In this document: positions 17,898 through 25,936 of the stretch, piece by piece
Position numbering within the stretch: the first letter of the stretch is position 1
Layout: each line of letters starts with the position of its first letter
Assembly (NCBI GenBank): GCA_009885955.1
Contig: VFJS01000097.1
Coordinates: 1 to 38,864 of the forward strand
Source: Spirochaetia bacterium
GTDB taxonomy: Bacteria > Spirochaetota > UBA4802 > UBA5550
Reading direction: 5' to 3'
DNA length: 38,864 nt
Program-made: the position numbers and the translations under genes
Notes under the pieces: generated by a model
What the model saw: only the letters and a program-made list of their open reading frames with translations
Databases searched by the model: none
What the model was told of the DNA's origin: nothing

Positions 17898-18267
17898 TGA
17901 TATAAATTTATCTATCCTGTTTTCAAGGTCTTTCATATCCTGGAGGCTCTTCATGGATACAATAATCCGTCCATACGCGGCGGCATTTGTGCTGTACTCG
18001 TTAAGGTGAACCACTCCCCGATTCCCTTCATAGACCGGGAGCTCAATCCCCAGGGTTCCCCTTCCGCAAGTACTAGAGCCAGGATTGTTCAGCTTTTGCG
18101 GAATGAAATCTTCATTTCGAAAATTAATTTTTTTTTAAATAATTTATGATTTTGGATTATCTGAAAAAAATTATCGGGAGAAAATTTTTCAGCCATGATT
18201 TGGCACGAATTTGTGTGCTCATTCGTTTTATAGATAACACAATTTAAACTATCAAAGGAGAATTTTT
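17898..18267. other. Intergenic region with an unexplained open minus-strand frame
   Basis: No gene is called on the plus strand. On the minus strand a frame is open from 18134 down through 17898 and on into the antisense of the neighbouring gene. Its conceptual product here looks protein-like (NNPGSSTCGRGTLGIELPV, then NEYSTNAAAYGRIIVSMKSL), but it has no ATG with a ribosome binding site and stops upstream in a run of nine A. The segment 18185-18260 before the next gene contains TTGGCACG and a good ribosome binding site AAAGGAG. Confidence 0.4.
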
Positions 18268-18663
18268 ATGAAAAATTTTTTATCAGCAGCAATAGCAATA
18301 CTTTTCAGCGTAACACTGGCGGGTATCGCCCGTGCTCAGGATGTGGATAAAAACATGAACAGGGAAAAGACTTCCTATGGAGAGGAGAAATCATCTGAAG
18401 TGGACAAGGGAAAGCAGGGTGAAAAGAACAGGGTAAGGAACGAAGCCGGCGGCACTGAAAAAAAAGATGGAACCGGTGAGAAGAACAGGGTCAGGAATGA
18501 AGGCAAAGACGATAAGACAAAAGATGGTTCCGGAGAAAAAAACAGGGAGCAGAACCGGGAGAGGAAAGAGCTGAAAGAACAGCAGAAAGACGCAAAAAAG
18601 GAGCAGAAACAACAGAAAAAGCAGCACAAGAGCAGCAGTGATTCGAGAAAAGGAGGCAACTGA
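18268..18663 (+). CDS. Small secreted, highly charged repeat protein
   Basis: A 131-residue protein with a signal peptide ending at about ARAQ (residue 24). The mature part is almost entirely Lys, Glu, Arg, Gln, Asn, Asp and Gly, with no hydrophobic core, so it should be disordered. It contains two and a half copies of a 19-residue unit beginning GEKNRVRNE, then a KEQQKDAKKEQKQQKKQ tail. The ribosome binding site AAAGGAG is 8 bases or so before the ATG. No family is recognised. The nearby FecR-like protein (19645-20709) ends in a similar charged tail, which hints at shared interaction partners or simply a similar composition. Confidence 0.75.
   Translation: MKNFLSAAIAILFSVTLAGIARAQDVDKNMNREKTSYGEEKSSEVDKGKQGEKNRVRNEAGGTEKKDGTGEKNRVRNEGKDDKTKDGSGEKNREQNRERKELKEQQKDAKKEQKQQKKQHKSSSDSRKGGN
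18418..18560 (+). repeat. 57-bp in-frame tandem repeats
   Basis: Units begin at 18418, 18475 and 18532, exactly 57 bases apart, each encoding GEKNR...; the third is partial. They lie within the charged secreted protein. Confidence 0.8.
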
Positions 18664-18684
18664 TCCCCATCCCCATACATCCCG

Positions 18685-18708
18685 TACCCGGTGATAATAC
18701 ACCGGGTA
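18685..18708 (+). terminator. Stem-loop between the charged protein and the barrel gene
   Basis: A perfect 9-base stem TACCCGGTG (18685-18693) and CACCGGGTA (18700-18708) with a 6-base loop. A T-run (18723-18729) follows only after 14 bases, so it is either a weak terminator or an mRNA-processing/stabilising hairpin. Confidence 0.5.
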
Positions 18709-18745
18709 TCATTGTTACTAAATTTTTTTATTTATGGAGCCTTTC

Positions 18746-19651
18746 ATGAAAAATTTGCGATTAATGGTTATTACCCTTGCACTCTCTGCAGTAGTTTTTT
18801 CCGTTTCCCGTGCAGCCGGTACAGAAAGCGATGATAAAAAAAATTTCACCCTCAGCGCCGGAGTCAAAGGATATGCGGAAAAAAGTGATGACTCAAATAT
18901 TACCTATTACAAGCCCTTTGCCAGCGGAGGGCTTTTTTTCTCCCATGCCGATGTCTATGCATCTTTCCATCAATGGCAGGGATATTCCGTGGCCGATGTA
19001 TCGGGAAATCTAAAAAAAACCGATATAAGCCAGCCGGGGCTGGACCTGGCATTATATCCTTCAAATTTTTTTACTCTCACCGCATCCTGTTCCTACCTGA
19101 AAGGCGATGTATCCTACCGGGAGACCAGGTTCAAAGGCGGAATTGAGGTGAAATTTTCAGGGTTAACCCTGGGCGGGGAATATTCCCGGTACAATGCCGA
19201 TTATACATTTAACGGGGATAATAAAAGTATTGATGACACCTTTTACGGAACCATTGAAAAAAAATTAACCAGGGAACTGTCAGTGGAATTGAGCTATGAG
19301 AGGGGAAGGACAAAATTCATTACCTACGGCTTTGAAACAACGGACCAGTCCGTCAGGTTCGGTGTTCTTGGACTCCAGTCTAAATATTTCTCCTGGACAG
19401 CGGGCCTCGGGTTCGGCTATGACAGTGACAACGTAATGTCCCCGGGATTCGACCTCGGCGTGATTGTGAAGATAAGTGATTTTATAAAAATTTCTGTAAA
19501 CTATTTATTCAACGGAGATATCCAGGAATCCACAACATCATCTGCTCAAGTTTCAGGAAGCGGAGGAGGCGGCAGGAAAAGCAGTTCCTCAGTGAAATAC
19601 GACACATCCTATACCCATACCGCTATAGCAGGCATATCCCTCTATTACTGA
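18746..19651 (+). CDS. Outer-membrane beta-barrel protein
   Basis: About 301 residues with a signal peptide (MKNLRLMVITLALSAVVFSVSRA). The mature part is a series of alternating strands (GVKGYAEKSDDSNITYYKPF, FKGGIEVKFSGLTLGGEYSRY and so on) ending in GISLYY, the C-terminal aromatic expected for barrel insertion. A Gly/Ser-rich stretch near the end (SGSGGGGRKSSSS) would be a loop. I prefer the ATG at 18746 because GGAG lies 7 bases upstream, inside the codons after an earlier ATG at 18734. The 3' end overlaps the convergent FecR-like gene by 7 bases. The ligand or function is unknown; the neighbouring sigma/anti-sigma pair may control it. Confidence 0.8.
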   Translation: MKNLRLMVITLALSAVVFSVSRAAGTESDDKKNFTLSAGVKGYAEKSDDSNITYYKPFASGGLFFSHADVYASFHQWQGYSVADVSGNLKKTDISQPGLDLALYPSNFFTLTASCSYLKGDVSYRETRFKGGIEVKFSGLTLGGEYSRYNADYTFNGDNKSIDDTFYGTIEKKLTRELSVELSYERGRTKFITYGFETTDQSVRFGVLGLQSKYFSWTAGLGFGYDSDNVMSPGFDLGVIVKISDFIKISVNYLFNGDIQESTTSSAQVSGSGGGGRKSSSSVKYDTSYTHTAIAGISLYY

Positions 19652-20709
19652 CGTCCCCTTTTCTGGCCGCGCTCCTGGTCAGTGCGGCCCTTTTTTTCCC
19701 TTTCATGATTCTGTTTGTCCTGGCGCATTTCGCGCTTTTCCCTGGCCTCTTCCCTGCTTTCGGATTTTTCAATGATATCTTTTTTCCCCGGTGTCACGGG
19801 TGCATCTTTTTCATGATCCTGTTTTACGGTGCGGCCTTCCTTTTTCACCTGAATCTTTTCAACTTCAGGCATCTGATATAATTTCGCTATGGCATCAAAG
19901 GAGCGCTCTTTAAAAAATTCTGGGAGCGGGGAAGTGCCGGTTCCATCGGATTTCCAGAAATAATTTTTTGCGATGATAAAGTCACTGCCCGTCACCCTGT
20001 TTTTAACCGAAACCGATCCATCCATTACCCCTGCCATAACCACATCATTTTTTATGGATACAAAATACTCCGTACCCAGGGGCTTTATGACGTATCCTGC
20101 TGTTTCAATGGTATGATGGGAAACGGCAGATTCCCGGATAATCACTGAACCGCGTTCCAATACATATGAAGTTTTCTCTCCGGCGATGTCAGAGAGCGCT
20201 TCCAGTCTTGTCTCAGGTCCGATGTTGGTGAAGAGCGTTTTCCCGTCACTGAGCAGTGCCTGTGATTGAAGCCCCGACTCAATCACCGATTTTCCGGGAA
20301 CGGGCACATCTCCCGATACCGGTACCCCGTTCAATCTGATATCGCCCTCCATGTGATTAACAGCAAATTCCGCCGGTTTCACGGGAAGGCGATATGAATA
20401 TATCATGTATGCAGCCGCGGGTATGATAAACGCCAGGGATGCCGCAGCAAGCCGGTAAAATAAAAATCCTTTATTCCTGCTTTCTGCTCCGCTTTTTTCC
20501 GGAATTTCGGCCAGGATTGCTTCACGGACATGCCTTCCCGGCATACCGGCATTTCTGTCGGGGCTCAGGCTTCTGGAAAAGGCCTCATAATCCCTGCGGC
20601 ACGGTTCGCAACGGGAAATATGATTCATCACGGCTGCTTTTCTTTTCTCATCTGAAATTTCACAGAGAGTCTCGATTATATCTGAATCTGTTAGATGTCC
20701 ATTTTTCAT
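19645..20709 (-). CDS. FecR-like anti-sigma factor
   Basis: A 354-residue membrane protein. The N-terminal cytoplasmic part has a zinc-finger anti-sigma motif, His30-x3-Cys34-x2-Cys37 in NHISRCEPCRRDYEAF. One membrane helix follows at about 84-104 (LAAASLAFIIPAAAYMIYSY). Next is a FecR domain of roughly residues 115-245 (EGDIRLNGVPVSGDV, LERGSVIIRES, MDGSVSVKNR). The last 65 residues are very charged (KREMRQDKQNHEREKKGR). It would hold the upstream ECF sigma factor inactive until a periplasmic signal arrives. It starts 11 bases after the sigma stop, with AGGGA as ribosome binding site. No TonB-dependent receptor is near, so the signal is not the usual iron-siderophore one as far as can be seen. 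Confidence 0.87.
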   Translation of the reverse strand: MKNGHLTDSDIIETLCEISDEKRKAAVMNHISRCEPCRRDYEAFSRSLSPDRNAGMPGRHVREAILAEIPEKSGAESRNKGFLFYRLAAASLAFIIPAAAYMIYSYRLPVKPAEFAVNHMEGDIRLNGVPVSGDVPVPGKSVIESGLQSQALLSDGKTLFTNIGPETRLEALSDIAGEKTSYVLERGSVIIRESAVSHHTIETAGYVIKPLGTEYFVSIKNDVVMAGVMDGSVSVKNRVTGSDFIIAKNYFWKSDGTGTSPLPEFFKERSFDAIAKLYQMPEVEKIQVKKEGRTVKQDHEKDAPVTPGKKDIIEKSESREEAREKREMRQDKQNHEREKKGRTDQERGQKRGRQ

Positions 20710-20720
20710 ATCAGTCCCTG

Positions 20721-21266
20721 TTAGTATAACGATTTATCGCCGGATTTCATGTCATTTCCGGAATAAAAAGAGGATGATCTATATTTTTCCCGGATTATTT
20801 CCAGCGCTTTTCCGGCCTTGCGTTTTGCGGTTCTTACGGAAATGTTGAGAGCTGCAGAGATTTCATCAAAGGTGAGGCCGTTTTTTCTCATCAGCATGAT
20901 TGACTGCTCGGGTTCCGGCAGGGTGTCTATGATGGAATTGAAAAATTCGAGCAAAGGGTCTCTCTCCTCACCGGAGGTATGGGGGTCCGGAATAAGAGAT
21001 ATCCGTTCGGGATCCTGAATGTCTCTCCGCGACAGTTTATTTTTTTTCACCGCATCAAGGCAGACGGAACGCCCAATTGAATATAGCAGCGCCCTGGTGT
21101 TTGTGTCAGTAACCGGTTTTTTTTCAACATACCGGATAAATTTTATAAACAGGTCATGGAGGAGATCCTCGGCTGCTTCATGGGAATCGGCAAAACGCCT
21201 GACGTACCGGAACAATTCTTCTGAATAGAGGTCGTACAACCCGGCAATAGTGTCTCTTGAAATCAT
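20721..21266 (-). CDS. ECF-type RNA polymerase sigma factor
   Basis: A 181-residue sigma-70 family protein with region 2 (YSEELFRYVRRFADSHEAAEDLLHDLFIKFIRY) and region 4 (LPEPEQSIMLMRKNGLTFDEISAALNISVRTAKRKAGKALEIIREKY). It directs RNA polymerase to promoters controlled through the FecR-like protein encoded just downstream. The ATG has no strong ribosome binding site, and no closer in-frame start fits region 2. Likely targets are the convergent barrel gene and the charged secreted protein, but no promoter motif shared by them was identified. Confidence 0.92.
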   Translation of the reverse strand: MISRDTIAGLYDLYSEELFRYVRRFADSHEAAEDLLHDLFIKFIRYVEKKPVTDTNTRALLYSIGRSVCLDAVKKNKLSRRDIQDPERISLIPDPHTSGEERDPLLEFFNSIIDTLPEPEQSIMLMRKNGLTFDEISAALNISVRTAKRKAGKALEIIREKYRSSSFYSGNDMKSGDKSLY

Positions 21267-21590
21267 GAAACAGCATTACGGGGAAAACCGGTATAAATGC
21301 AATTACATTTGCCCTTCGGGATAAAAAAAATTGTTCAGTGCCGCACCTTTGGCAAACCATATGCCCCGCATCTCTACTGTCTATAAAGATATATTAATCC
21401 GATAGAATGCATTGGATATGCTGCACATCCCGGAGATCTCCCATCAGTTTTCAATGAGGGTATGATATTCTGCAGCATGAAATAATCCATGACATGAATA
21501 TCCAGAATATAAATCCCCCTTGACGTATTCCCTGTATATCTGAATACATCATCAACTGAATAATCCATTGAGAGAGGAAAGGAGATTGCC
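21267..21590. other. Intergenic region between the divergent sigma and methyltransferase genes
   Basis: No gene seen. Upstream of the methyltransferase there is a -35-like TTGACG at 21520-21525 with only a poor -10 (AATACA or ATACAT near 21543-21549). A short repeated TCTGAATACAT/CTGAATAATC pattern precedes the ribosome binding site. Nothing else stands out. Confidence 0.35.
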
Positions 21591-22163
21591 ATGCCCCATA
21601 AATTTAACCCCGCAGATATCGGGAAACTTGATAACCCCAAACGCCGATCCATGCTGCCCCCTGAAGAGGTGCTTACTCTGAGCGGCCTGAAACCCGGTGA
21701 CCGGATGATTGACATAGGGGCGGGAAGCGGATATTTTTCCCTGCCTGCTTCTGTAATCACCGGCCCAGAAGGGCATGTGACAGCTGTGGATTCCTCACCG
21801 GAGATGGTTGCCCATATGAAAGAGAGGTTCGGTGAAGCGCAGGTTTCCAACATGGAAATTATACTTTCAGGGGAATATGATTTTGCCGTTGGAGATAAAA
21901 AATTTGACTTCGCCTTTATAAGCACCGTACTGCATGAAATTGAGGATAAAGAGCGTTTTCTTAAAATGGTATACGGAGTACTCGCGTCCGGGGGAAGGGT
22001 CGCCGTGGTTGAATGGGTCAAGGAGGTTATGGATTCAGGGCCTCCCGTTCATGACAGGATCGATGAGGGAGAAACTGCTGGAATACTCACCGCCTGCGGC
22101 TTCACATCAGTAAGGCCGGTAAAATATAGCGCCTATCACTATATTGTCACGGCAAGGAAGTAA
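21591..22163 (+). CDS. Class I SAM-dependent methyltransferase
   Basis: A 190-residue Rossmann-fold methyltransferase. Motif I is DRMIDIGAGSGYFSLPAS (about residues 37-54), the acidic end of strand 2 is VTAVDSSPEM, and motif IV is FDFAFISTVLHEIEDKERFL. It resembles UbiE/MenG-like and arsenite-type methyltransferases in the short form, but the substrate is not predictable. The ATG has a strong site, AAAGGAG, 8 bases upstream. It stands alone between the sigma gene and a barrel gene. Confidence 0.88.
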   Translation: MPHKFNPADIGKLDNPKRRSMLPPEEVLTLSGLKPGDRMIDIGAGSGYFSLPASVITGPEGHVTAVDSSPEMVAHMKERFGEAQVSNMEIILSGEYDFAVGDKKFDFAFISTVLHEIEDKERFLKMVYGVLASGGRVAVVEWVKEVMDSGPPVHDRIDEGETAGILTACGFTSVRPVKYSAYHYIVTARK

Positions 22164-22377
22164 TTCTTGAATTATTGTATATTCCTCTATTGGAAAAGTA
22201 GAATGTTCATTATCATTTCATCAATTGTTAATACATGGAATCCGGTGTATAGAAATTTCATTCATGTATATTTTGTTGACAAAGGATAAGTTTGATACAT
22301 TCTCTAGCAATATTTAATTGAAAAGAATTTAATGAAAAGGATATGTATTAAATTTTTGTTATGGTCCATTCTGCCGC

Positions 22378-23412
22378 ATGAACTGCATGTATAATAAATG
22401 TATGATGAACATGTTAAAAAATAAATTTCTTCTCTATCCAATCCTTCTTATCATAATTATTGCTCTTTGCCGCCCTGTCGAAGCGCTCGTGGACCCCGGG
22501 GATCCGGTTTTTACCTTTGGAGTTGATTCTGTATATGGCTGGTATTACCAGGATCTCACTGTGGGGAAAGGGAATATGCGGGCGAAATATATACAGGAGA
22601 TTGCTGATTTCAGGAAAGACATTTTTGACGGCGGGATAGGAGGATTCATTGAATTTTACAAAAACAGGATCAACATTTCTTATGTCGGAACTGACGGGTT
22701 CACCTTCAGGGACATATCCTACCAGGACCTCTCGGTAACCCTGGATGCAAATGTTATTACCCTTTCCCGGGGGAAATTTTCAGGCGAATCCGGTTCGGGA
22801 ATTAACAACGAGATTCATGTACGATACAAACAGAACAGCATCCATGCTGAAAAGAGATTCGGCGATTTTACCGGTTACAAAGATGTAAAACAGAATTATG
22901 ACTCCAACTGGTATAATATGGCACTTGTCTACTATCATACCATGTACTATAAAGTGCCAGGGAACCCGCTACTGGACGGAAAATTCTGGGGGGGCCTATC
23001 AACTGGGGGATTCAAATATGATTCCGGGATTACATGGAATGATACCCTGGGCCAGCCCCATGAAAGCAGCCTCTATCTGAAAACTCAATCGCCCTATCCC
23101 GGAATGAACATCGGCCTTGACGCCACCTTCGGGACGGGTTACCGCGAGGGGATGTTTTTTAATCTCGGCGTCGATTCGGTTTTTGTCTTCAATTCAAAGG
23201 TCAAATCGTCCATAAGCGGCGTAGACAGGGTGATGTTTATAGTACTTGAAATGTACGGTTCGGTAGAATACCGTTTTTCCAGCTCCCTGCGTATTGCCAT
23301 TTCAGGCGTGAGGACATTGAATCAATCCATGGCCACCAGGGCCGATTATAATGGCATAACATTTATCGAACAGAATAAAAATATTCAATTCAAGCTTTCA
23401 CTGGTTTTTTGA
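22378..23412 (+). CDS. Putative outer-membrane barrel protein
   Basis: About 333-344 residues, of unrecognised family. A signal peptide is present (LKNKFLLYPILLIIIIALCRPVEA). The mature part consists of alternating aromatic/polar strands such as YGWYYQDLTVGKG, WYNMALVYYHTMYYKV and GSVEYRFSSSLRIAISGV, and it ends in FKLSLVF, with the terminal Phe typical of outer-membrane barrels. Five ATG codons occur in the first 12 residues and none has a clear ribosome binding site. The ATG at 22411, directly before the signal peptide, is biologically the most likely start. A TTGACA occurs at 22276-22281 without a clear -10. Confidence 0.7.
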   Translation: MNCMYNKCMMNMLKNKFLLYPILLIIIIALCRPVEALVDPGDPVFTFGVDSVYGWYYQDLTVGKGNMRAKYIQEIADFRKDIFDGGIGGFIEFYKNRINISYVGTDGFTFRDISYQDLSVTLDANVITLSRGKFSGESGSGINNEIHVRYKQNSIHAEKRFGDFTGYKDVKQNYDSNWYNMALVYYHTMYYKVPGNPLLDGKFWGGLSTGGFKYDSGITWNDTLGQPHESSLYLKTQSPYPGMNIGLDATFGTGYREGMFFNLGVDSVFVFNSKVKSSISGVDRVMFIVLEMYGSVEYRFSSSLRIAISGVRTLNQSMATRADYNGITFIEQNKNIQFKLSLVF

Positions 23413-23902
23413 ATCCTGAGATAACCGGGACCCGATACATCCTGCATGATACATGGTATTTTCGTTATCAATGAGATTATATAGATGTGGGGGATTGATT
23501 TTAAATTCAATTTTCCAACACAATGATTCTATCATGGGCATCCAGACCAGCAGGATATTGCTCACCGCCAATGAGATGGTTGAGTTGTTCATTAAACTGC
23601 AAATACGGGTTTTTATGGCAATGAATGTTTATCGTAATGATTTATGGGGCATGGATGGATCTTGGAAAGTTTCATACTATCGATGTAATAGTGATTTGCG
23701 GGATTTACGGCTCGGGTAAATCACATTATCCCATCTGATTTTTTAACAAATTCCCGGCCTTTTTTGCCAATGTATTCCCTGAAATATTAAATAAACCTTA
23801 AATGTTACATGGTTGTAATATTTGACAGGATTATATATTTTACAAAAAGTCTTCACGATTAAAAGTTTCAATTTGTAATTATTTTGAATTAAGGAATTCT
23901 GC
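23413..23902. other. Intergenic region ahead of the C1/glutamate operon
   Basis: An 88-codon frame at 23453-23719 lacks a ribosome binding site and has no protein-like features, so I do not call it. The AT-rich stretch 23800-23850 (TTACAT, TTGTAA, TTGACA, TATATT) is the probable promoter zone of the following operon, but no pair has clean spacing. AAGGA precedes the first gene. Confidence 0.4.
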
Positions 23903-24331
23903 ATGAGAATAACTCCTGAAACAAAGCTTACGGTTTTTTACTGCCAAAACTGTTTTAAGGAAGACAGCCGTATACTCGAGGCGCAGATGGGAAGCGAGGT
24001 GGCGCTTTACCCCATTGCGTGCAGCGGGCGGCTGGATCCGCTGTTTATCCTGAGGGCTATGGAACAGGGCTCCGATGCGGTCTGTCTTTTCGTCTGCGAC
24101 GAGGGGATGTGCCGGTATTTTGAAGGGAACCGCCGCGCATCAAAACGGGTCGCCTATACCCGTACTTTGCTTGATGAAATCGGCATAGGCGGTGACCGGG
24201 CCTTTGTGAGATTCCTCACCGAATCTGAAAAGGCAAAGCCGGTAAAAATGATAGCTGAAGCCCTGGCCAATGCCAGAAAATTGGGGCCGTCGCCGTTAAA
24301 AAGCGCATCAGCCAAAAGGAGAAAAAAATAA
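23903..24331 (+). CDS. MvhD/FlpD-type iron-sulfur electron-transfer protein
   Basis: A 142-residue protein of the hydrogenase iron-sulfur subunit family (MvhD). Cysteines lie in FYCQNCFKED (residues about 15 and 18), IACSG (about 39), and VCDEGMCRYFEGN (about 69 and 74), matching the family pattern for a [2Fe-2S] cluster. In known systems MvhD links a hydrogenase or formate dehydrogenase, or MetFV, to HdrA. Here it is the first gene of an operon with MetV and MetF but with no HdrA. The tail is basic (KSASAKRRKK). Its stop codon overlaps the next ATG by one base (TAATG), so translation is coupled. Confidence 0.87.
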   Translation: MRITPETKLTVFYCQNCFKEDSRILEAQMGSEVALYPIACSGRLDPLFILRAMEQGSDAVCLFVCDEGMCRYFEGNRRASKRVAYTRTLLDEIGIGGDRAFVRFLTESEKAKPVKMIAEALANARKLGPSPLKSASAKRRKK

Positions 24332-24999
24332 TGATAACTGCAACCAGAAAATCCCTGGATGAGATTAAGAACATGATCCGCCCCTATACGAGGGTGCTCG
24401 TCGCCGGCTGCGGATCCTGTGTTGCCGAGTGTGCTGCCGGCGGTGAAAAGGAGGTGGCACAGCTGGTTTCGGCGCTCTCCATGGCATTCAAGATTGAAGG
24501 CGGAGGGCCCTCTCTTACCGAGGTAACGGTTGACCGCCAGTGTGTGAATATTTTTCTTGATGAGCTTGAAGACCCTACGCGCAGCCATGACGCTGTCCTG
24601 TCGCTCGCATGCGGGGCAGGGGTGCAGGCGCTTGCAGAACGGCATGCTGACCGTAATATTTTCCCCGCGCTGGACACCCAGTTTCTCGGCCAGACAAAAT
24701 CACCCGGGTTGTGGCTGGAAAACTGCCTCGGCTGCGGCCAGTGCAAGCTGTTCTATTTCGGAGCGATCTGTCCTCTGGGGAGATGCGCAAAACAGCTTTT
24801 CAACGGCCCCTGCGGCGGTTCGCAGAACGGGAAGTGCGAGACCGACAGTGAAAAGCCATGCGCCTGGCAGTTGATCATCGACCGCCTGGACGGCCTCGGC
24901 GCCCTCAATCGCCTTGAAGAAATTTACGAACCGTGCGACTGGTCCCTCAAGCAGGGAAGGGGCCCGCGAAAAATAGAAAGGGAGGACCAGCAGAGTTGA
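24331..24999 (+). CDS. metV: MetV-like zinc/iron-sulfur subunit of methylenetetrahydrofolate reductase
   Basis: A 222-residue cysteine-rich protein of the MTHFR C-terminal family (MetV). The N-terminal half has VAGCGSCVAECAAGGEKEV and LACGAGVQAL. The C-terminal half has CLGCGQCKLFYFGAICPLGRCAKQLFNGPCGGSQNGKCE followed by a later CAW (given here in pieces), the hallmark of the family, with enough Cys for [4Fe-4S] clusters. MetV forms a complex with MetF in acetogens and feeds it electrons. The ribosome binding site AAAGGAG lies within the end of the mvhD gene, and the final bases overlap the metF start (TTGA). Confidence 0.88.
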   Translation: MITATRKSLDEIKNMIRPYTRVLVAGCGSCVAECAAGGEKEVAQLVSALSMAFKIEGGGPSLTEVTVDRQCVNIFLDELEDPTRSHDAVLSLACGAGVQALAERHADRNIFPALDTQFLGQTKSPGLWLENCLGCGQCKLFYFGAICPLGRCAKQLFNGPCGGSQNGKCETDSEKPCAWQLIIDRLDGLGALNRLEEIYEPCDWSLKQGRGPRKIEREDQQS

Positions 25000-25925
25000 A
25001 AAAGGAGAGCAACTTACAGAAGATACTAAAAGAGGGACACTTTGCCGTGACAGCAGAGGCCGGCCCGCCCAGGGGATGCGATCCCGAGATCATGTATAAA
25101 AAAGCAGGAATTCTGAAAGGGTATGTAGATGCAGTGAATGTCACTGATAACCAGACAGCCATCGTACGGATGTCGAGCCTGGCGGCCTGTTCCCTGGTTC
25201 AGCAGTCGGGGGTTGAACCGATTCTGCAGATGGTGGTGCGCGACCGGAACCGGATTGCCCTGCAGTCAGACGTACTGGGAGCGGCAGCCCTGGGCATCAC
25301 GAATATGATGTGCCTGTCCGGTGATCACCAGTGCTTCGGCAACCAGCCCGGGGCCATGGGTGTTTTTGATCTTGATTCAATCCAGCTGATTGCAGCGGTG
25401 AAAAAAATGAGGGATGAATCCAAAATCCTCGGCGGCGATGAACTGACATCGGCGCCGCAGATGTTTATCGGCGCGGCCGCGAATCCCTTTGCCGATCCCC
25501 TGCCGTTCCGCGTGACCCGCCTGGCAAAAAAAGTGAAGGCCGGCGCCGGCTTTATTCAGACACAGTGCATTTATAACCTGGCCCGGTTTAAGGAATTCAT
25601 GAAAATGGTGACCGATCAGGGGCTTGACCGGAAGGTGTACATCCTCGCCGGGATTACGCCGCTCAAATCGGCAGGTATGGCAAAATATATGGCCAGGAAA
25701 GTGGCAGGCATGGATATCCCCGAGGAAATCATCCGCCGCATGGAGGGCGTACCCAAGGCTGACCAGCCGAAGGAAGGGATTTCCATCTGCCTGGAGACCA
25801 TTGCCGCTCTGAAAAAAATCAGCGGGGTGTCCGGTATTCATATCATGGCCATTGAATGGGAAGAGGCAGTTCCCGAGATTGTCAGCGCAGCCGGGCTTAT
25901 GAACCGCGGCGCGGGATCTGTGTAA
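24996..25925 (+). CDS. metF: Methylenetetrahydrofolate reductase
   Basis: A 309-residue TIM-barrel flavoprotein that interconverts methylene-THF and methyl-THF. Conserved segments include FAVTAEAGPPRGCDPE, YVDAVNVTDNQTA, LQMVVRDRNRIALQSDVLGA and MCLSGDHQC. The start is TTG at 24996, overlapping the metV stop as TTGA, with GGGAGGA about 9 bases upstream. An in-frame ATG at 24933 would add 21 residues copied from inside metV and is less likely. MetF of this type, with MetV, takes electrons from iron-sulfur partners rather than directly from NAD(P)H in several anaerobes. Being in one operon with mvhD and glutamate-synthase-like genes is unusual. Confidence 0.92.
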   Translation: MKKESNLQKILKEGHFAVTAEAGPPRGCDPEIMYKKAGILKGYVDAVNVTDNQTAIVRMSSLAACSLVQQSGVEPILQMVVRDRNRIALQSDVLGAAALGITNMMCLSGDHQCFGNQPGAMGVFDLDSIQLIAAVKKMRDESKILGGDELTSAPQMFIGAAANPFADPLPFRVTRLAKKVKAGAGFIQTQCIYNLARFKEFMKMVTDQGLDRKVYILAGITPLKSAGMAKYMARKVAGMDIPEEIIRRMEGVPKADQPKEGISICLETIAALKKISGVSGIHIMAIEWEEAVPEIVSAAGLMNRGAGSV

Positions 25926-25936
25926 GGGAGGCAAAG

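Noticed and set aside
18205-18225. Sigma-54-like promoter before the charged secreted protein (TTGGCACG)
   Set aside because: The -24 half matches, but the -12 half reads TGTG instead of TTGC at the required distance.
18418-18560. CRISPR-like array
   Set aside because: The 57-bp repeats are contiguous, in frame and code for a charged protein; there are no spacers. No CRISPR array was found elsewhere in the window.
21374-22021. Minus-strand frame of 215 codons over the methyltransferase
   Set aside because: It is the antisense shadow of a gene with clear methyltransferase motifs and a strong ribosome binding site.
23453-23719. Possible 88-residue gene in the gap before the operon
   Set aside because: No ribosome binding site and no recognisable composition or motif.
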